A stretch of DNA of 35,192 bases from Paludibacteraceae bacterium (GTDB lineage Bacteria > Bacteroidota > Bacteroidia > Bacteroidales > Paludibacteraceae), in contig JAKSNY010000021.1 of assembly GCA_024399495.1 (NCBI GenBank), positions 1 to 35,192 on the forward strand. The letters are read 5' to 3'. Of this stretch, positions 9,022-17,461 are shown piece after piece (position 1 is the stretch's first letter; every line of letters starts with the position of its first letter). Below the pieces are notes generated by a model that was not told the DNA's origin, did not search any database, and was given only the letters and a program-made list of their open reading frames with translations. A program made the position numbers and the translations under genes.

Positions 9022-9052
9022 CAAAGATAGTGATTTTTCTCTAAAAATGCAA
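9022..9052 (-). promoter_or_regulatory. Promoter of the acpP operon
   Basis: On the minus strand TTG (9050-9052), a 20-base spacer and TATCTTTG (9022-9029) match the Bacteroidota -33/-7 pattern. Transcription would begin near 9016, about 40 bases before the acpP ATG. This is one of four places in the window with exactly this geometry. Confidence 0.75.
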
Positions 9053-9074
9053 CTTGATTAAAAATACTTGCATA

Positions 9075-9131
9075 TTGTTAATAAGTTTTTGGCTTGTACC
9101 TTTACTAGATATTACATTTTAATTACTTTTG
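9075..9131 (+). promoter_or_regulatory. Candidate promoter(s) of purN
   Basis: Two overlapping candidates face purN. TACTTTTG at 9124-9131 is a perfect TAnnTTTG but lacks a TTG at the right distance. TTG at 9075-9077, a 19-base spacer and TACCTTTA at 9097-9104 has good geometry with one -7 mismatch. I cannot choose between them. Confidence 0.4.
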
Positions 9132-9175
9132 CACTTGGAGATTTATGTGTTAAAATCAAAAGTTTTTATAGGATT

Positions 9176-9742
9176 ATGAAGAGGATTGTTATATTGGCAT
9201 CGGGTAACGGAACCAATGCAGAGAATATTGTAAAGCACTTTAAGGGTAACGGCGATGTCACCGTTTGCCGCATAATGTCCAATAAAAAGGATGCGTATGT
9301 GCTTACAAGAGCGGCTAATTTAGGCATTGAGAGTTCTTCTTTTACAAAACAGGAGTTTGAGGACGGTACGGTGCTTGGTGATATTAAGAGTATGAACCCC
9401 GATTTGATTGTGCTTTCAGGTTTCCTGCTCAGAGTGCCGGAGGCTATGGTAAAGGCGTTTCCGCGTATGATTGTCAATATACACCCTGCGTTGCTTCCAA
9501 AATTCGGTGGCAAGGGAATGTATGGAGACCGGGTTCATGAGGCTGTGGTGGCATCGGGTGAGAGGGAGAGTGGCATAACAATTCACTATATTGATGAGAA
9601 TTATGACCAAGGCACAACCATATTCCAAGCCAAATGTGAGGTTCTGCCTACAGACACTCCCCACGATGTAGCCACCAAAGTTCACGCCCTTGAGTATCAG
9701 TGGTTCCCAAAAATATTAAACAATATTTTAATGCATAAATAA
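9176..9742 (+). CDS. purN: Phosphoribosylglycinamide formyltransferase
   Basis: A 188-residue folate-dependent enzyme of purine synthesis that transfers formyl from 10-formyl-THF to GAR. The N-terminal MKRIVILASGNGTNAENIV binds the phosphate of GAR. VNIHPALLPKFGGKG contains the catalytic Asn and His, and GITIHYIDENYDQGTTI carries the catalytic Asp. The start is the ATG at 9176. The reading frame stays open further upstream, but that stretch contains the promoter elements and does not resemble the family. The gene is divergent from acpP and followed by dnaE after 29 bases of heptad repeat. Confidence 0.96.
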   Translation: MKRIVILASGNGTNAENIVKHFKGNGDVTVCRIMSNKKDAYVLTRAANLGIESSSFTKQEFEDGTVLGDIKSMNPDLIVLSGFLLRVPEAMVKAFPRMIVNIHPALLPKFGGKGMYGDRVHEAVVASGERESGITIHYIDENYDQGTTIFQAKCEVLPTDTPHDVATKVHALEYQWFPKILNNILMHK

Positions 9743-9763
9743 CTTTCAACTTTCAACTTTCAA
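9742..9763. repeat. Heptanucleotide tandem repeat (ACTTTCA)3
   Basis: Three exact copies of ACTTTCA at 9742-9762 fill most of the purN-dnaE gap. The first base is the last base of the purN stop codon. No terminator or promoter is evident within it. Confidence 0.8.
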
Positions 9764-9771
9764 TTAATTAG

Positions 9772-12700
9772 ATGTTCACCCATCTCCACGTCCACTCCCA
9801 CTATTCCATTTTAGACGGAATGTCTAAGGTGCCGGACCTTGTAGCCAAAGCCACAAGCCTTGGTATGAGTGCCATTGCCCTTACAGACCACGGAAATATG
9901 TTTGGAATAAAGGAGTTTACTGATAGTGTGAAGAAATATAACAGTAACCCTGATAATCCGCACTTTAAGCCCATAATAGGTGTTGAGGCATATTGTGCAA
10001 GACGTACACTTTATGATAAAGACCCTAACTACCGTGTTTTTGACGATGAGCGTGGTAGAGATGTGGCATTAGACCGTAGCGGTTGGCACCTTATCCTGCT
10101 TGCAAAAAACAAGACAGGGTATCAGAATCTCTGCAAGATAGTTACTCAGGCTTGGGTTGACGGCTTTTATGACAGACCACGTATAGATAAGAACATACTT
10201 AAGGAGCATAAAGATGGGCTTATTGTCTGCTCTGCATGTTTAGGTGGAGAACTACCTTATTATATATTAAGAGACAGACGCGATGAGGCTGAAAAAGCGG
10301 CACAGTGGTTCAAAGATGTTTTTGGAGAAGATTTTTACATCGAGTTACAACGTCATAAGACCAATAAGGAAGGTGGAGATACTACTACATACGAGAAACA
10401 ATGTTTGGTTAACCCGACACTTGTTGATATTGCCCATAAGTTAGGCATTAAGATTATAGCGTCAAACGATGTACACTTTATAGAGGAAAAACACGCAGAG
10501 GCACATGAGAGGCTGATTTGTATAAGCACGGGAGCTAAACTTGAGGACGAGAACCGTATGCGTTACACAAAACAGGAGTGGCTGAAGTCAGGCGATGAGA
10601 TGGCTAAAATCTTCTCAGACCTGCCTGAAGCCATAGAGAATACACAGGAGATTGTGGATAAGGTGGAGGAGTACAGCATAGAGTCAGACCCTATTATGCC
10701 TATGTTTGATATTCCTAAGGAGTTTGGTACTGTAGAGGAGTATAAAAAGAGATTTACGGAAGAGGATTTGTTTAATGAGTTCACCCGCAATGAGAAAGGT
10801 GAGGTAGTGCTCAGCGATGAGGACGCCAAGAAAAAAATAAAGAAATTAGGCGGCTACGAGAAACTTTACCGTATAAAGTTAGAGGCTGATTATCTTGCAA
10901 AACTTGCTTGGGAAGGGGCTGAGAAACGTTACGGCAAGGATATGGACGACCATATTAAGGAGAACATTATCTTTGAACTGCACGTAATGAAAACTATGGG
11001 ATTCCCAGGCTATTTTCTTATAGTTCAGGATTATATAAAGGCTGCAAGAGAAAAGTTAGGTGTAAGCGTAGGACCAGGTCGTGGTAGTGCGGCAGGCAGT
11101 GTGGTTGCATATTGCCTTACCATTACAGACGTGGACCCGTTAAAATATAACTTACTGTTTGAACGTTTCCTTAATCCTGACCGTATATCATTACCCGATA
11201 TTGATGTGGATTTTGATGACGATGGGCGTGGTCTTGTACTTGATTGGATTACAAAGAAATATGGCAAGGAGCGTGTAGCCCACATAATAACTTACGGCAC
11301 TATGGCAACCAAATCCAGTATGAAGGATGTGGGCAGAATGCAGAACGTGCCGTTAGCGGAGATGAACCGTTTGGTAGGCTTTGTTCCAGCCAAGTTCCCT
11401 GAAGACCCCAAGACAGGCAAGGCACCGGCAGTTACAGTGGAGAATTGCCTGAAAATGGTTCCTGAACTACAACAGGCACTGCATGGCGGTGATGAGAGTA
11501 TAAAGCAGACACTTGAGTATGCAGGGCAACTTGAAGGCACTATAAGGCAAATAGGAATACATGCATGTGGCGTTATTATTGGAGCCGATGACCTTACTAA
11601 ATTTGCACCACTAAGCACCGTAAAGGATAAGAATACGGGAGAGGACGTAATGGTTACGGAGTATGACGGTCATGTAGTGGAGTCTGTGGGGCTTATAAAG
11701 ATGGACTTCTTAGGGCTCAGCACCTTATCCATTATAAAAGAGGCACTTGCAAACATAAAGATAACCAAAAACATAGAGGTGGATATAGACCATATCCCTA
11801 TAGATGATGAAAAAACATTCAAACTCTACAGTGAGGGGCGTACGGTAGGTACATTCCAATTTGAATCAGCAGGTATGCAGAAATACTTGCGTGAGTTGCA
11901 ACCAACTGTGTTTGAAGACCTTATAGCCATGAACGCCCTATATCGTCCAGGACCTATGGATTATATCCCTGATTTCATTAACCGTAAGCAGGGTAGGGCA
12001 CCTATAGAGTATGATATACCTGTAATGGAGAAGTATCTTAAAGATACATACGGAGTTACGGTATATCAGGAGCAGGTGATGCAGCTCAGCCGTCTGCTTG
12101 CAGGGTTCACACGTGGTCAGTCTGATACACTGCGTAAGGCTATGGGTAAAAAGCAACGCAAGGTGCTTGATGAACTTAAACCTAAATTCCTTAACGGAGG
12201 TCAGGCAAACGGACACGATGTTGCAAAATTGGAGAAAATATGGTCTGATTGGGAGGCGTTTGCAAAATATGCGTTTAACAAGTCTCATGCCACATGTTAT
12301 GCATGGGTATCGTATCAGACCGCTTATCTGAAGGCAAATTATCCTGCAGAATTTATGGCAGCCAACCTTACTCGTAATAAAGATGATATTACAGAGGTAA
12401 CAAAGTTTATGACGGAATGTAAGGCTATGGGTATAAATGTTTTGGGGCCCGATGTAAACGAGAGCCGCCTTCACTTTGTGCCAAACGATAAGGGAGATAT
12501 ACGCTTTGGACTTGGTGGTATAAAAGGAGTGGGAGACACAGCGGTGGAGGCTATTGTAAATGCACGTGACAAGGGTGGTAAGTTCAAAGATGTGTTTGAT
12601 TTTTTTGAGCGTGTTAATTTGGCATCGTGTAACAAGAAGGCCATAGAGTCTCTTGTATATGGCGGTGCATTTGACAATATAGGAGGCATAACCAGAGAGC

Positions 12701-13656
12701 AGTTCTTTGCCACAGGCAAGAAAGGCACAACTATGATAGAGGTGCTTATGCGTTATGGAAATATGTATCAGGAGTCCAAATCATCTATGCAGAACTCTCT
12801 GTTCGGGGATATGGGGGTTGAAATACAAAAACCGTTAATAGAGAAAGCCGCACCTTGGGATAATCTGTATAAACTGCGTAGTGAGAAAGATGTGGTGGGA
12901 ATGTACATATCTGCACATCCGCTTGATAAATACAAGGTTATATTGCAGGCTATGAACATAACAGACATCGCTGAACTGCAGAATAATGAGACGTTCCTTG
13001 CCAAATACGCACCAGGTTCAAAACTGAATTTTGGCGGCATCGTGACATCGTCAGAGGAGAAAATAGGAATGAAAAGCGGTAAGCCGTATATAGTTATGGA
13101 GGTTGAGGATTTCAGTGGCAGCCACTCATTTACAATAGCAGGTAAACTGTTCCCAGTATATAGAAACATGTTCCTTGCAAACTCATTTGTGCTTATTAGC
13201 GGAGAAATTAAGGAACGTTATCAGCGTAAGGAGGACAAGGATGCGGGCAAACCTGTGGAGTATAGTTTCTCAATAAACAAGATTGAACCGCTTGAGGAGG
13301 TTAAAGAGCACTACAAGATTGGGCTTAATATAAACATTCCGCTTGACAGTGTGCGTACTGATTTGATAGAGTCTTTAGGTGGTGCCGTCTCTGATACTCC
13401 TGATACAGACGGAGTTAAGATGGATTTATATGTAAATGTATATGACGTGGAGGAGCATACAGAGGTTAACTTTAAAAGAAGGAATGATGTGTATGTAAAC
13501 ACTAAGTTGATAGATGTCTTGTCATCATACAATCCGTTACCCGATGATACCAAACAGCAGGATACGGATATGACCGGCGATGATAATGAGTCTTATTCGC
13601 AACCTGTAGTAGAGGAGCAGACGTTATCATACTATTTTGACGCAAAACCATTGTGA
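9772..13656 (+). CDS. dnaE: DNA polymerase III alpha subunit
   Basis: A 1294-residue replicative polymerase of the DnaE type. The N-terminal PHP domain starts with HLHVHSHYSILDG and continues with ALTDHGNMFG and ASNDVHFIE; its metal-binding His/Asp residues look intact. The C-family polymerase core has GPGRGSAAGSVVAYCL (about 436-451) and the Asp pair in PDIDVDFDDDGRG (about 474-486). The third Asp is probably in LIKMDFLGL near 645. Later come the YRPGPMDYIPDFI fingers and a helix-hairpin-helix region. An OB-fold near 1080-1150 and an acidic C-terminal tail follow. Full length, no interruption; the start is the ATG at 9772. Confidence 0.98.
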   Translation: MFTHLHVHSHYSILDGMSKVPDLVAKATSLGMSAIALTDHGNMFGIKEFTDSVKKYNSNPDNPHFKPIIGVEAYCARRTLYDKDPNYRVFDDERGRDVALDRSGWHLILLAKNKTGYQNLCKIVTQAWVDGFYDRPRIDKNILKEHKDGLIVCSACLGGELPYYILRDRRDEAEKAAQWFKDVFGEDFYIELQRHKTNKEGGDTTTYEKQCLVNPTLVDIAHKLGIKIIASNDVHFIEEKHAEAHERLICISTGAKLEDENRMRYTKQEWLKSGDEMAKIFSDLPEAIENTQEIVDKVEEYSIESDPIMPMFDIPKEFGTVEEYKKRFTEEDLFNEFTRNEKGEVVLSDEDAKKKIKKLGGYEKLYRIKLEADYLAKLAWEGAEKRYGKDMDDHIKENIIFELHVMKTMGFPGYFLIVQDYIKAAREKLGVSVGPGRGSAAGSVVAYCLTITDVDPLKYNLLFERFLNPDRISLPDIDVDFDDDGRGLVLDWITKKYGKERVAHIITYGTMATKSSMKDVGRMQNVPLAEMNRLVGFVPAKFPEDPKTGKAPAVTVENCLKMVPELQQALHGGDESIKQTLEYAGQLEGTIRQIGIHACGVIIGADDLTKFAPLSTVKDKNTGEDVMVTEYDGHVVESVGLIKMDFLGLSTLSIIKEALANIKITKNIEVDIDHIPIDDEKTFKLYSEGRTVGTFQFESAGMQKYLRELQPTVFEDLIAMNALYRPGPMDYIPDFINRKQGRAPIEYDIPVMEKYLKDTYGVTVYQEQVMQLSRLLAGFTRGQSDTLRKAMGKKQRKVLDELKPKFLNGGQANGHDVAKLEKIWSDWEAFAKYAFNKSHATCYAWVSYQTAYLKANYPAEFMAANLTRNKDDITEVTKFMTECKAMGINVLGPDVNESRLHFVPNDKGDIRFGLGGIKGVGDTAVEAIVNARDKGGKFKDVFDFFERVNLASCNKKAIESLVYGGAFDNIGGITREQFFATGKKGTTMIEVLMRYGNMYQESKSSMQNSLFGDMGVEIQKPLIEKAAPWDNLYKLRSEKDVVGMYISAHPLDKYKVILQAMNITDIAELQNNETFLAKYAPGSKLNFGGIVTSSEEKIGMKSGKPYIVMEVEDFSGSHSFTIAGKLFPVYRNMFLANSFVLISGEIKERYQRKEDKDAGKPVEYSFSINKIEPLEEVKEHYKIGLNINIPLDSVRTDLIESLGGAVSDTPDTDGVKMDLYVNVYDVEEHTEVNFKRRNDVYVNTKLIDVLSSYNPLPDDTKQQDTDMTGDDNESYSQPVVEEQTLSYYFDAKPL

Positions 13657-13683
13657 TGATTAACTTTTTAAATAAAATTTATT

Positions 13684-13992
13684 ATGGAATTTACAGATCA
13701 GAATTTTCAGGAGGTGTTAGACAATAACGCCGTAGTGGTAGCCGATTTTTGGGCTACATGGTGTGGACCTTGCAAGATGGTGGGTCCTATTATTGAGAGT
13801 CTTGCAAAAGATTATGAGGGCAAGGCGTTAATAGGTAAGGTTGATATAGAGGAGAATACAGACCTTACAGATAAGTATGGTATCCGTAATGTGCCTACAG
13901 TGTTGTTCTTTAAGAATGGTCAGTTGGTTGACAAGCAAGTAGGAGCAGGACCAAGAAACATTTATGAGGATAAAATCAAGGCCTTGCTATAA
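13684..13992 (+). CDS. trxA: Thioredoxin
   Basis: A 102-residue thioredoxin. The redox motif WCGPC places the active cysteines at 27 and 30 in DFWATWCGPCKMVGP, and the cis-Pro is in RNVPTVLFFKNG. There is no signal peptide, so it is cytosolic. It lies 27 bases after dnaE on the same strand and is followed by two hairpins that end the transcript. Confidence 0.97.
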   Translation: MEFTDQNFQEVLDNNAVVVADFWATWCGPCKMVGPIIESLAKDYEGKALIGKVDIEENTDLTDKYGIRNVPTVLFFKNGQLVDKQVGAGPRNIYEDKIKALL

Positions 13993-14002
13993 GTAAGGCT
14001 TC

Positions 14003-14036
14003 AGGTGGGTTCTATACTAATAAATAGAACCCACCT
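14003..14036. terminator. Hairpin downstream of trxA (first of two)
   Basis: A perfect 13-bp stem, AGGTGGGTTCTAT (14003-14015) with ATAGAACCCACCT (14024-14036), around an 8-base loop. It has no clear T tract on either side, so it may act as an mRNA-stabilising or attenuating structure rather than a stand-alone terminator. Confidence 0.55.
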
Positions 14037-14041
14037 TATAT

Positions 14042-14081
14042 GAAGAAGGCTCGCACACAATGTACGAGCCTTTCTTCTTTT
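14042..14081 (+). terminator. Intrinsic terminator after trxA (second hairpin)
   Basis: GAAGAAGGCTCG (14042-14053) pairs with CGAGCCTTTCTTC (14065-14077) with one bulged T, followed by TTTT at 14078-14081. It lies between the convergent trxA and rpmE genes. The plus-strand T tail points to termination of the dnaE-trxA transcript; read in reverse it lacks a T run. Confidence 0.65.
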
Positions 14082-14091
14082 ATGAAAAAGA

Positions 14092-14340
14092 TTACTTATT
14101 TCTCTTGTAACGTGAATTGAATTTATCTACACGACCTGCTGTATCAACCAAAGTTGATTTGCCGGTATAGAATGGGTGAGAACTGCTTGAAATATCCAAT
14201 TTTATAAGTGGATAGTTTTCTCCTTTATACTCAATTGTCTCCTTGCTTGCTGCTGTAGAGCGGGAAAGGAACATATCGCCGTTAGACATATCCTTGAACA
14301 CTACAGGGCGATAACTTTCTGGGTGAATTCCTTGTTTCAT
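14092..14340 (-). CDS. rpmE: 50S ribosomal protein L31, type B
   Basis: An 82-residue ribosomal protein that starts MKQGIHPESYRPVVF at the ATG at 14340. The frame is open further upstream, but that part lies in tRNA-Asp. The protein has no Cys-x-x-Cys pairs, so it is the zinc-free type B paralogue. SSSHPFYTGKS and VDKFNSRYK are typical. It follows tRNA-Asp by 22 bases on the same strand and is probably read from the tRNA promoter. Confidence 0.95.
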   Translation of the reverse strand: MKQGIHPESYRPVVFKDMSNGDMFLSRSTAASKETIEYKGENYPLIKLDISSSSHPFYTGKSTLVDTAGRVDKFNSRYKRNK

Positions 14341-14362
14341 TTCTTTTTCCGTAATTAAATTG

Positions 14363-14436
14363 CGGTGTGGATGGGGCTCGAACCCACGACCTCCGCCGTG
14401 ACAGGGCGGCATTCTAACCAGCTGAACTACCACACC
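14363..14436 (-). tRNA. tRNA-Asp (GTC)
   Basis: A 74-base cloverleaf. The acceptor arms GGTGTGG (14436-14430) and CCACACC (14370-14364) pair perfectly. The D arm contains AGCTGGTTAGA. The anticodon stem CCGCC/GGCGG encloses CTGTCAC with anticodon GTC, and the T arm has GGGTTCGAGCCCC. The discriminator is G. The 3' CCA is not encoded (CAA follows). Confidence 0.97.
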
Positions 14437-14464
14437 AAGAGAATATCTTTCTCAAAAAGCGTTG

Positions 14465-14495
14465 CAAAGATACAACATATTTTTAATATCCACAA
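14465..14495 (-). promoter_or_regulatory. Promoter of tRNA-Asp and rpmE
   Basis: TTG (14493-14495), a 20-base spacer and TATCTTTG (14465-14472) on the minus strand. It sits about 28 bases before the tRNA 5' end. This is the same geometry as the acpP promoter. Confidence 0.75.
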
Positions 14496-14523
14496 AATTT
14501 ATATAAAAATTTTTGTATAAAAA

Positions 14524-15897
14524 TTATTTTGCAATGTTGTTTGCAATCTGCTCAGCATATTCGCTTAGTTTTGGGTCTCTTGCACCCATAACCAGCACTG
14601 TACAGTCACCGTTAGGTAACGCCTTCAGAATCTCTTGCATTGAGCCGTTCTTGTCACCTGCAAAAATGGCGTGCTTACCCTTTGATATTATGTAGTCACT
14701 TACCACATCGGGTGATATATCTCTGTTTACAGTGCCTCCTGCATAATAAACGTCTCCTATTACAAACACATCAGACTCTCTTAATGTATCTGCCGTCATC
14801 TCTGCAAGTTCCCTATGCATAAATCTGAGAGGACCGAATCCATGAGGCTGGAAATATGCTATAACCTTGCCTGTAATGCTCTGACAAGCCTTAATGGCAG
14901 AAGCCACCTCTGACGGATTGTGTGCAAAGTCATCTACCACATAGAGGTGTTTATCCTGATTGCACCAAGTAAGAGATGCACGGCGATATATGCCGCTGAA
15001 ATCCTCTATAGCCTTAACGGCATCTTTCAGTTCCACTCCTGCCTGCACAGCCGCCGCTATTGCCGCAAGTGCGTTCTCCATATTGTGCCTGCCTATTGCC
15101 TTAATGGAGCAGTCAAGTCCGTTCACTTTAAATGTTATACAGAAACCGTCTTGCTTAAAGTCTGTGCCCTTTATACCTGGATTCCCCTCTGTGCCAAAAT
15201 TATAAGCGTCATTTTGGCTTAATCCCATAGTAATAGGGTAGTTACTGTTAACTATAAATGCCTTTTTAGTGTGAGATTTAAAAGTGGAGAACAACTCCAA
15301 CAGTTCAGATTCCTCCTTATGGTCACGCTCTACATTCAGTAACAGGGCTATCTCAGGGTTGTAATTTACAATGCTTCCGTCAGACTCATCAGACTCTATT
15401 ACAAGCCATTCTCCGTTTCCGTTCCAGGCATTGCCAATAAAACCTTGCTTCTGAATGGTGGTGAGCCCTGCTCCTGTAATCAGCGATGGCTCTTTGCCAC
15501 ATTTTTGCAGAATATGAAAAATCATGGCGGTAGTGGTTGACTTACCCGATGTGCCGCCTACCGCAATGGTCTTTATGCTGTCTGATATTTCCGCTAAAAT
15601 TTTAGAACGCTTAATTATAGGTATGTTAAGGCTCAATGCCTTTTGGTATTCCACATTACTCTCTTCTATGGCAGTGGATACTATAACAGCTTCTGTTTCA
15701 GGTGTTATTCCGCTTCCGTCCTGAAAAAAGCACTCTATTCCCACTCTTTCAAGTTGCACTTGGGTCTCTCCTTTTTCTGTCTTGCTGAAAAGACGGTCAG
15801 AACCCGATACTTTCTTTCCTGTACCGCGCAAGTACTGTGCAATGGCACTCATACCAGTACCAGCAACACCTACAAAAAAATAATTATTATACATCAT
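14524..15897 (-). CDS. Mur ligase family protein (MurC/Mpl-like)
   Basis: A 457-residue ATP-dependent Mur ligase. The N-terminal nucleotide-binding domain has FVGVAGTGMSAIAQYL (8-23). The ATP loop GGTSGKSTTTAM is at 114-125, with Ser rather than Thr after the Lys of the usual GKT. ESDESDGS (about 167) and LNVERDHKEE follow. The C-terminal domain has RRASLTWCNQDKHLYVVDDF then AHNP. It is either UDP-N-acetylmuramate-alanine ligase or, more likely given the GTSGKST loop and lack of close fit to standard MurC, a muropeptide-recycling Mpl-type relative. I leave the symbol blank. The start lies inside a heptad repeat that supplies tandem ATGs (15897 and 15894). Confidence 0.8.
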   Translation of the reverse strand: MMYNNYFFVGVAGTGMSAIAQYLRGTGKKVSGSDRLFSKTEKGETQVQLERVGIECFFQDGSGITPETEAVIVSTAIEESNVEYQKALSLNIPIIKRSKILAEISDSIKTIAVGGTSGKSTTTAMIFHILQKCGKEPSLITGAGLTTIQKQGFIGNAWNGNGEWLVIESDESDGSIVNYNPEIALLLNVERDHKEESELLELFSTFKSHTKKAFIVNSNYPITMGLSQNDAYNFGTEGNPGIKGTDFKQDGFCITFKVNGLDCSIKAIGRHNMENALAAIAAAVQAGVELKDAVKAIEDFSGIYRRASLTWCNQDKHLYVVDDFAHNPSEVASAIKACQSITGKVIAYFQPHGFGPLRFMHRELAEMTADTLRESDVFVIGDVYYAGGTVNRDISPDVVSDYIISKGKHAIFAGDKNGSMQEILKALPNGDCTVLVMGARDPKLSEYAEQIANNIAK

Positions 15898-15923
15898 ACA
15901 TTATACATCATACATCATATATT
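15889..15923. repeat. Heptanucleotide tandem repeat, ATACATC type, five units
   Basis: Units are ATACATC, ATACATT, ATACATC, ATACATC and ATATATT. The tract fills the gap between the holA stop (15925) and the Mur ligase start and includes that start codon. Read on the minus strand it creates several ATG triplets in more than one frame. Confidence 0.85.
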
Positions 15924-15924
15924 G

Positions 15925-16926
15925 CTAATGCAATATCCGATACACCATCTCCTTCATCAGCCCTAACGTGTCTTGCGTATTGGCATAGCCCACGCCCTTG
16001 CTCATGGTGTCATACTTACGTAAGTAACCAATGGCTTTAAACACCTGCATCTTTGTATATTTGGTGGCGGCATACTTGTAATCCTTGACAAAATAAGGGT
16101 TTATCTTTAGTGCCGCTACTGCATCAGAGTCAGTGGAGCCAGGCGGTAAGTATAAGTAAATGAGTAGATTTGAGAAATTATTGTAAAGGGTTGGAATAAT
16201 CTTCTGAATAGCCTCACTTGTATGGTTTATTATAAGGTTTGCCTTGTGTACGTCCTTACGTAGCATAGCGTTTGCAAGCTCAAACACATTGTAATCCTTA
16301 GATATGCCTACAACCTTCTCTATGGCTTCAGCCGTAATGCGGCGTTTGCCATCGGGTAGTAGAATGTTAAATTTCTGAATCACGCTCTCTAATTGGGTTA
16401 AATCAGAGCCTATATACTCTACAAGCAGTTCTGTGGCATCTTTATCTATATCAAGGTGAGCCCTATCTGCCATCTGTTCTATAAGTGGCGGCAGTTGGTA
16501 CTCTCTTACCTGCTCCGATGTAAACACCACACCTAATTTGTCCGCCAACTTAATCCAGGCCTTACGCTTGTCTATGGTGCCGCCTTTATACGTTATAACA
16601 ATAATGGTGCTGCTTACAGGGTGTTCCAGATATTTTTCAAACAGCGATAGTTTATCTTTATTCTGTAGCAGTTGCGCCTCCTTAATATATATTACCCGAT
16701 ACGGAGAGAATACAGGATATTGGCGTGCGTCTGTTATTACATCGGCTATGTCAGCCTCTTTGCCATATACTATGGTCTCGTTCATAACTTTCTCATCGTC
16801 AGTTAGAACGGAAGCCTCTATCAGTTCTGTAATCTTATCTATATAGTACGGCTCACCACCCATAAGCACATATATGGGCTTAAAGTCTTTTATGCTGATT
16901 TGTTTTACTATATCTGAATAGTTCAT
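15925..16926 (-). CDS. holA: DNA polymerase III delta subunit (clamp-loader)
   Basis: A 333-residue HolA protein. The N-terminal KPIYVLMGGEPYYIDKITEL is the degenerate nucleotide-site region of delta, and RVIYIKEAQLLQNK matches the family pattern. A middle segment near 205-250 (EKVVGISKDYNVFELANAM) joins the AAA-like part to the C-terminal collar domain. It loads the beta clamp with the other clamp-loader subunits in the cytosol. The start is the ATG at 16926. Divergent from the small HsdR-N-like gene. Confidence 0.93.
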   Translation of the reverse strand: MNYSDIVKQISIKDFKPIYVLMGGEPYYIDKITELIEASVLTDDEKVMNETIVYGKEADIADVITDARQYPVFSPYRVIYIKEAQLLQNKDKLSLFEKYLEHPVSSTIIVITYKGGTIDKRKAWIKLADKLGVVFTSEQVREYQLPPLIEQMADRAHLDIDKDATELLVEYIGSDLTQLESVIQKFNILLPDGKRRITAEAIEKVVGISKDYNVFELANAMLRKDVHKANLIINHTSEAIQKIIPTLYNNFSNLLIYLYLPPGSTDSDAVAALKINPYFVKDYKYAATKYTKMQVFKAIGYLRKYDTMSKGVGYANTQDTLGLMKEMVYRILH

Positions 16927-16971
16927 AGTATATATAAACTCATATTATATAAGAATATTTGTAATTTTCTA

Positions 16972-16979
16972 CAAAGTTA
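16972..16979 (-). promoter_or_regulatory. -7 element for holA
   Basis: TAACTTTG on the minus strand, perfect to TAnnTTTG, placing the start of transcription about 40 bases before the holA ATG. No TTG is found at the usual -33 position. Confidence 0.45.
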
Positions 16980-16991
16980 AAACTTTTTTCA

Positions 16992-16999
16992 TAAATTTG
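16992..16999 (+). promoter_or_regulatory. -7 element for the HsdR-N-like gene
   Basis: TAAATTTG on the plus strand, perfect to TAnnTTTG, 18 bases before the chosen ATG at 17018. That implies a leader of only about 12 bases. It supports the ATG at 17018 over the in-frame TTG at 16997, which lies inside the element. Confidence 0.45.
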
Positions 17000-17017
17000 T
17001 ATGGAAAAAGTAATGGA

Positions 17018-17419
17018 ATGGAACGCAAACCGCAAATATTTGATAAGTTCAGAAAAAAATACGTTGCCTTGACCCCGGAGGAGGAGGTGAGGCAGTGGTT
17101 CTGCAACTATTTGGTGGAGAGTAAAGGCTATCCGTTGCTGTCAATATCCATAGAGACAGGCTTGAAACTTAACGGCTCGCATCGCCGCTGCGACACTATA
17201 GTGTATAAAGGTGTAACGCCTGTTGTCCTTATTGAATTCAAGGCACCCGATGTTGCCATAGACTCATCTGTTATGGAGCAGGCTATCAGCTACAACACAA
17301 AACTAAAAGCCCCATATATTATTCTAACAAACTCAAAAACAACGTTCTGCGTCAAGTTTGACTTTACCGCTGGCACACACCGATTTCTCAGTGATATTCC
17401 CGAATACAATGTGTTGTAA
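17018..17419 (+). CDS. Stand-alone HsdR N-terminal-like nuclease domain protein
   Basis: A 133-residue protein from the ATG at 17018. It resembles the type I restriction HsdR N-terminal domain (HSDR_N_2 type) seen as a single-domain protein in Bacteroidota. SHRRCDTIVYKG followed by PVVLIEFKAPD gives Asp59, Glu73 and Lys75, a complete PD-(D/E)XK triad. VMEQAISYNTKLKAPYIILT follows. No helicase, HsdM or HsdS is nearby, so it is not part of a type I system here. Its position divergent from holA suggests a conserved, perhaps DNA-repair role, but that is inference only. Confidence 0.8.
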   Translation: MERKPQIFDKFRKKYVALTPEEEVRQWFCNYLVESKGYPLLSISIETGLKLNGSHRRCDTIVYKGVTPVVLIEFKAPDVAIDSSVMEQAISYNTKLKAPYIILTNSKTTFCVKFDFTAGTHRFLSDIPEYNVL

Positions 17420-17423
17420 ACAA

Positions 17424-17451
17424 TGTATGATGTATGATGTATGATGTAGGA
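17424..17451. repeat. Heptanucleotide tandem repeat, TGTATGA type, four units
   Basis: Three exact TGTATGA units and one TGTAGGA fill the gap between two convergent genes. The unit is the reverse complement (rotated) of the ATACATC unit at 15889-15923, so the two tracts lie in opposite orientation around holA and the HsdR-N-like gene. Confidence 0.85.
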
Positions 17452-17461
17452 AGGGTTATGT

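Noticed and set aside
9068-9175. Longer purN start
   Set aside because: This stretch carries both candidate promoters and does not match the N terminus of PurN.
11938-12474. Long open frame antisense to dnaE
   Set aside because: It lies wholly within the conserved polymerase core in another frame; no family match and no promoter.
14341-14433. N-terminal extension of the L31 gene
   Set aside because: It is the reverse reading of tRNA-Asp; L31 starts at MKQGIHPE.
17018-17419. Part of a type I restriction system
   Set aside because: No helicase portion of HsdR and no hsdM or hsdS in the window; the protein is complete as a single domain.
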